NCBI GenBank assembly: GCA_017620655.1
Contig: JAGAUT010000062.1
Coordinates: 1-63,307, forward strand
Source of the DNA: Clostridia bacterium
GTDB lineage: Bacteria > Bacillota > Clostridia > Oscillospirales > CAG-382
Length of the DNA stretch: 63,307 bases
Reading direction: 5' to 3'
The notes beneath the pieces are model-generated. The model ran no database searches and was not told the origin of the DNA. It worked only from the letters and a program-made list of their open reading frames with translations. The translations under genes and the position numbers were made by a program. This document shows, piece by piece, positions 62,751 to 63,307 of the stretch (the first letter of the stretch is position 1; each line of letters starts with the position of its first letter).

Positions 62751-63307
62751 ATGAAAGACGTTTATCAGAGAATTTACGAAACAGGTATTATCCCCGTAAT
62801 TAAGATTGACGATGCAAAGGATGCAGTACCCCTCGCAAAGGCACTTATCGACGGCGGTCTTCCCGCTGCCGAAATCACATTCAGAACAGCTGCAGCTGCT
62901 GATGCAATCAAGGCTATTTCTCAAAGCTATCCCGATATGCTCATCGGTGCAGGTACAGTTCTTACACCTGAACAGGCTGACACAGCTATCGCATGCGGTG
63001 CTCACTTTATCGTAAGCCCCGGCTTCAACCCCACAGTTGTAAAGCACTGCATTTCCAAGGGCTACATCATTATCCCCGGCACATCAAGTCCCTCAGAGGT
63101 TGAAGCGGCACTTGAGCTCGGTCTTGACACAGTTAAGTTCTTCCCCGCAGAGGCTGCAGGCGGTCTTGCAATGCTCAAGGCAATGGCTGCTCCCTACGGC
63201 AAGGTTAAGTTCATGCCCACAGGCGGTCTTAACGAAAAGAACATTCTCTCCTACCTTGAATTCAACAAAATCGTTGCTTGCGGCGGTTCATTCATGGTTA
63301 AGGACGA
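62751..63307 (+). CDS. eda: KDPG/KHG aldolase (3' partial)
   Basis: The visible 185 codons encode the N-terminal part and most of the barrel of 2-dehydro-3-deoxy-phosphogluconate aldolase. A-A-E-I-T-F-R-T (catalytic Glu region), G-A-G-T-V-L-T, F-I-V-S-P-G-F-N-P and V-K-F-F-P-A-E (the Schiff-base lysine) are all present. It splits KDPG to pyruvate and glyceraldehyde 3-phosphate, the last step of uronate breakdown, which fits the lyase genes further left. AAGGAGA precedes the ATG. The gene runs off the right edge. Confidence 0.95.
   Translation, partial: MKDVYQRIYETGIIPVIKIDDAKDAVPLAKALIDGGLPAAEITFRTAAAADAIKAISQSYPDMLIGAGTVLTPEQADTAIACGAHFIVSPGFNPTVVKHCISKGYIIIPGTSSPSEVEAALELGLDTVKFFPAEAAGGLAMLKAMAAPYGKVKFMPTGGLNEKNILSYLEFNKIVACGGSFMVKD

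Overview
The window looks like chromosomal DNA from an anaerobic, spore-forming member of the Bacillota, class Clostridia, probably a gut Oscillospiraceae-like lineage. The evidence is a CIRCE-controlled hrcA-grpE-dnaK-dnaJ operon, endospore genes (yqfC, yqfD, ylbJ, a GerMN lipoprotein), pyruvate formate-lyase with its activase under a ZTP riboswitch, a sodium-pump decarboxylase subunit, KtrAB potassium uptake, AGGAGG-type ribosome binding sites and TTGACA-N17-TATAAT promoters. I cannot name a genus. I see no phage, IS element or CRISPR array.

Layout. 1-1100: end of a sodium-translocating decarboxylase beta-subunit gene plus a 47-residue membrane protein. 1100-2320: a divergent membrane-protein/XRE-repressor pair between two near-identical terminators, then a hairpin-rich block. 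2320-10700: stalk-domain protein, pgi, an interrupted D,D-carboxypeptidase, a MATE exporter, a polysaccharide-binding lipoprotein, pyk. 10850-14230: ktrBA, a DMT transporter, a Bcp peroxiredoxin. 14270-18310 (minus): an apparent lipid/acyl operon (broken PlsC-like acyltransferase, PAP2 phosphatase, E2-like acyltransferase, acyl-activating enzyme). 18610-18830: two tRNA-Ser genes. 18900-23100: antiporter, deacetylase-like protein, YitT protein, small membrane protein, sialate-esterase-like protein. 23170-26310: ZTP riboswitch and pflBA. 26470-31770: rhamnosidase-like enzyme, a candidate small RNA, a two-component system. 31880-33680 (minus): a redox operon of thioredoxin, a miniature ferredoxin:thioredoxin-reductase catalytic protein, a TlpA-like protein and a frameshifted CcdA. 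33800-39720 (minus): hydrolase, GerMN lipoprotein, CpsB-like PHP phosphatase, PstS-like lipoprotein and two tandem paralogous lipoproteins. 39930-51060: cytoplasmic carbohydrate genes (serine hydrolase, GH-A-like protein, LbH acetyltransferase, two heparinase II/III-type proteins, SGNH esterase) interrupted by asnS. 51150-56610 (minus): dnaJ, dnaK, grpE, hrcA, nth. 56590-62720: cell-wall and sporulation genes. 62751 to the end: start of a KDPG aldolase gene.

How the genes may work together. Several enzymes point to intracellular breakdown of acidic, acetylated oligosaccharides: rhamnosidase-like, heparinase-type lyases, esterases and deacetylase-like proteins, all without signal peptides, and a KDPG aldolase that could finish uronate catabolism. 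pgi, pyk and pflBA are the usual glycolytic and fermentative steps downstream. The most unusual gene is 46752-49703, where a complete Gfo/Idh/MocA oxidoreductase is fused to a complete heparinase II/III-type protein. Other strong oddities are the miniature FTR-like redox operon, a promoter-to-terminator structured RNA at 28824-28977, and three interrupted genes (dacA by UGA, plsC by UAG, ccdA by a one-base shift in an A run).
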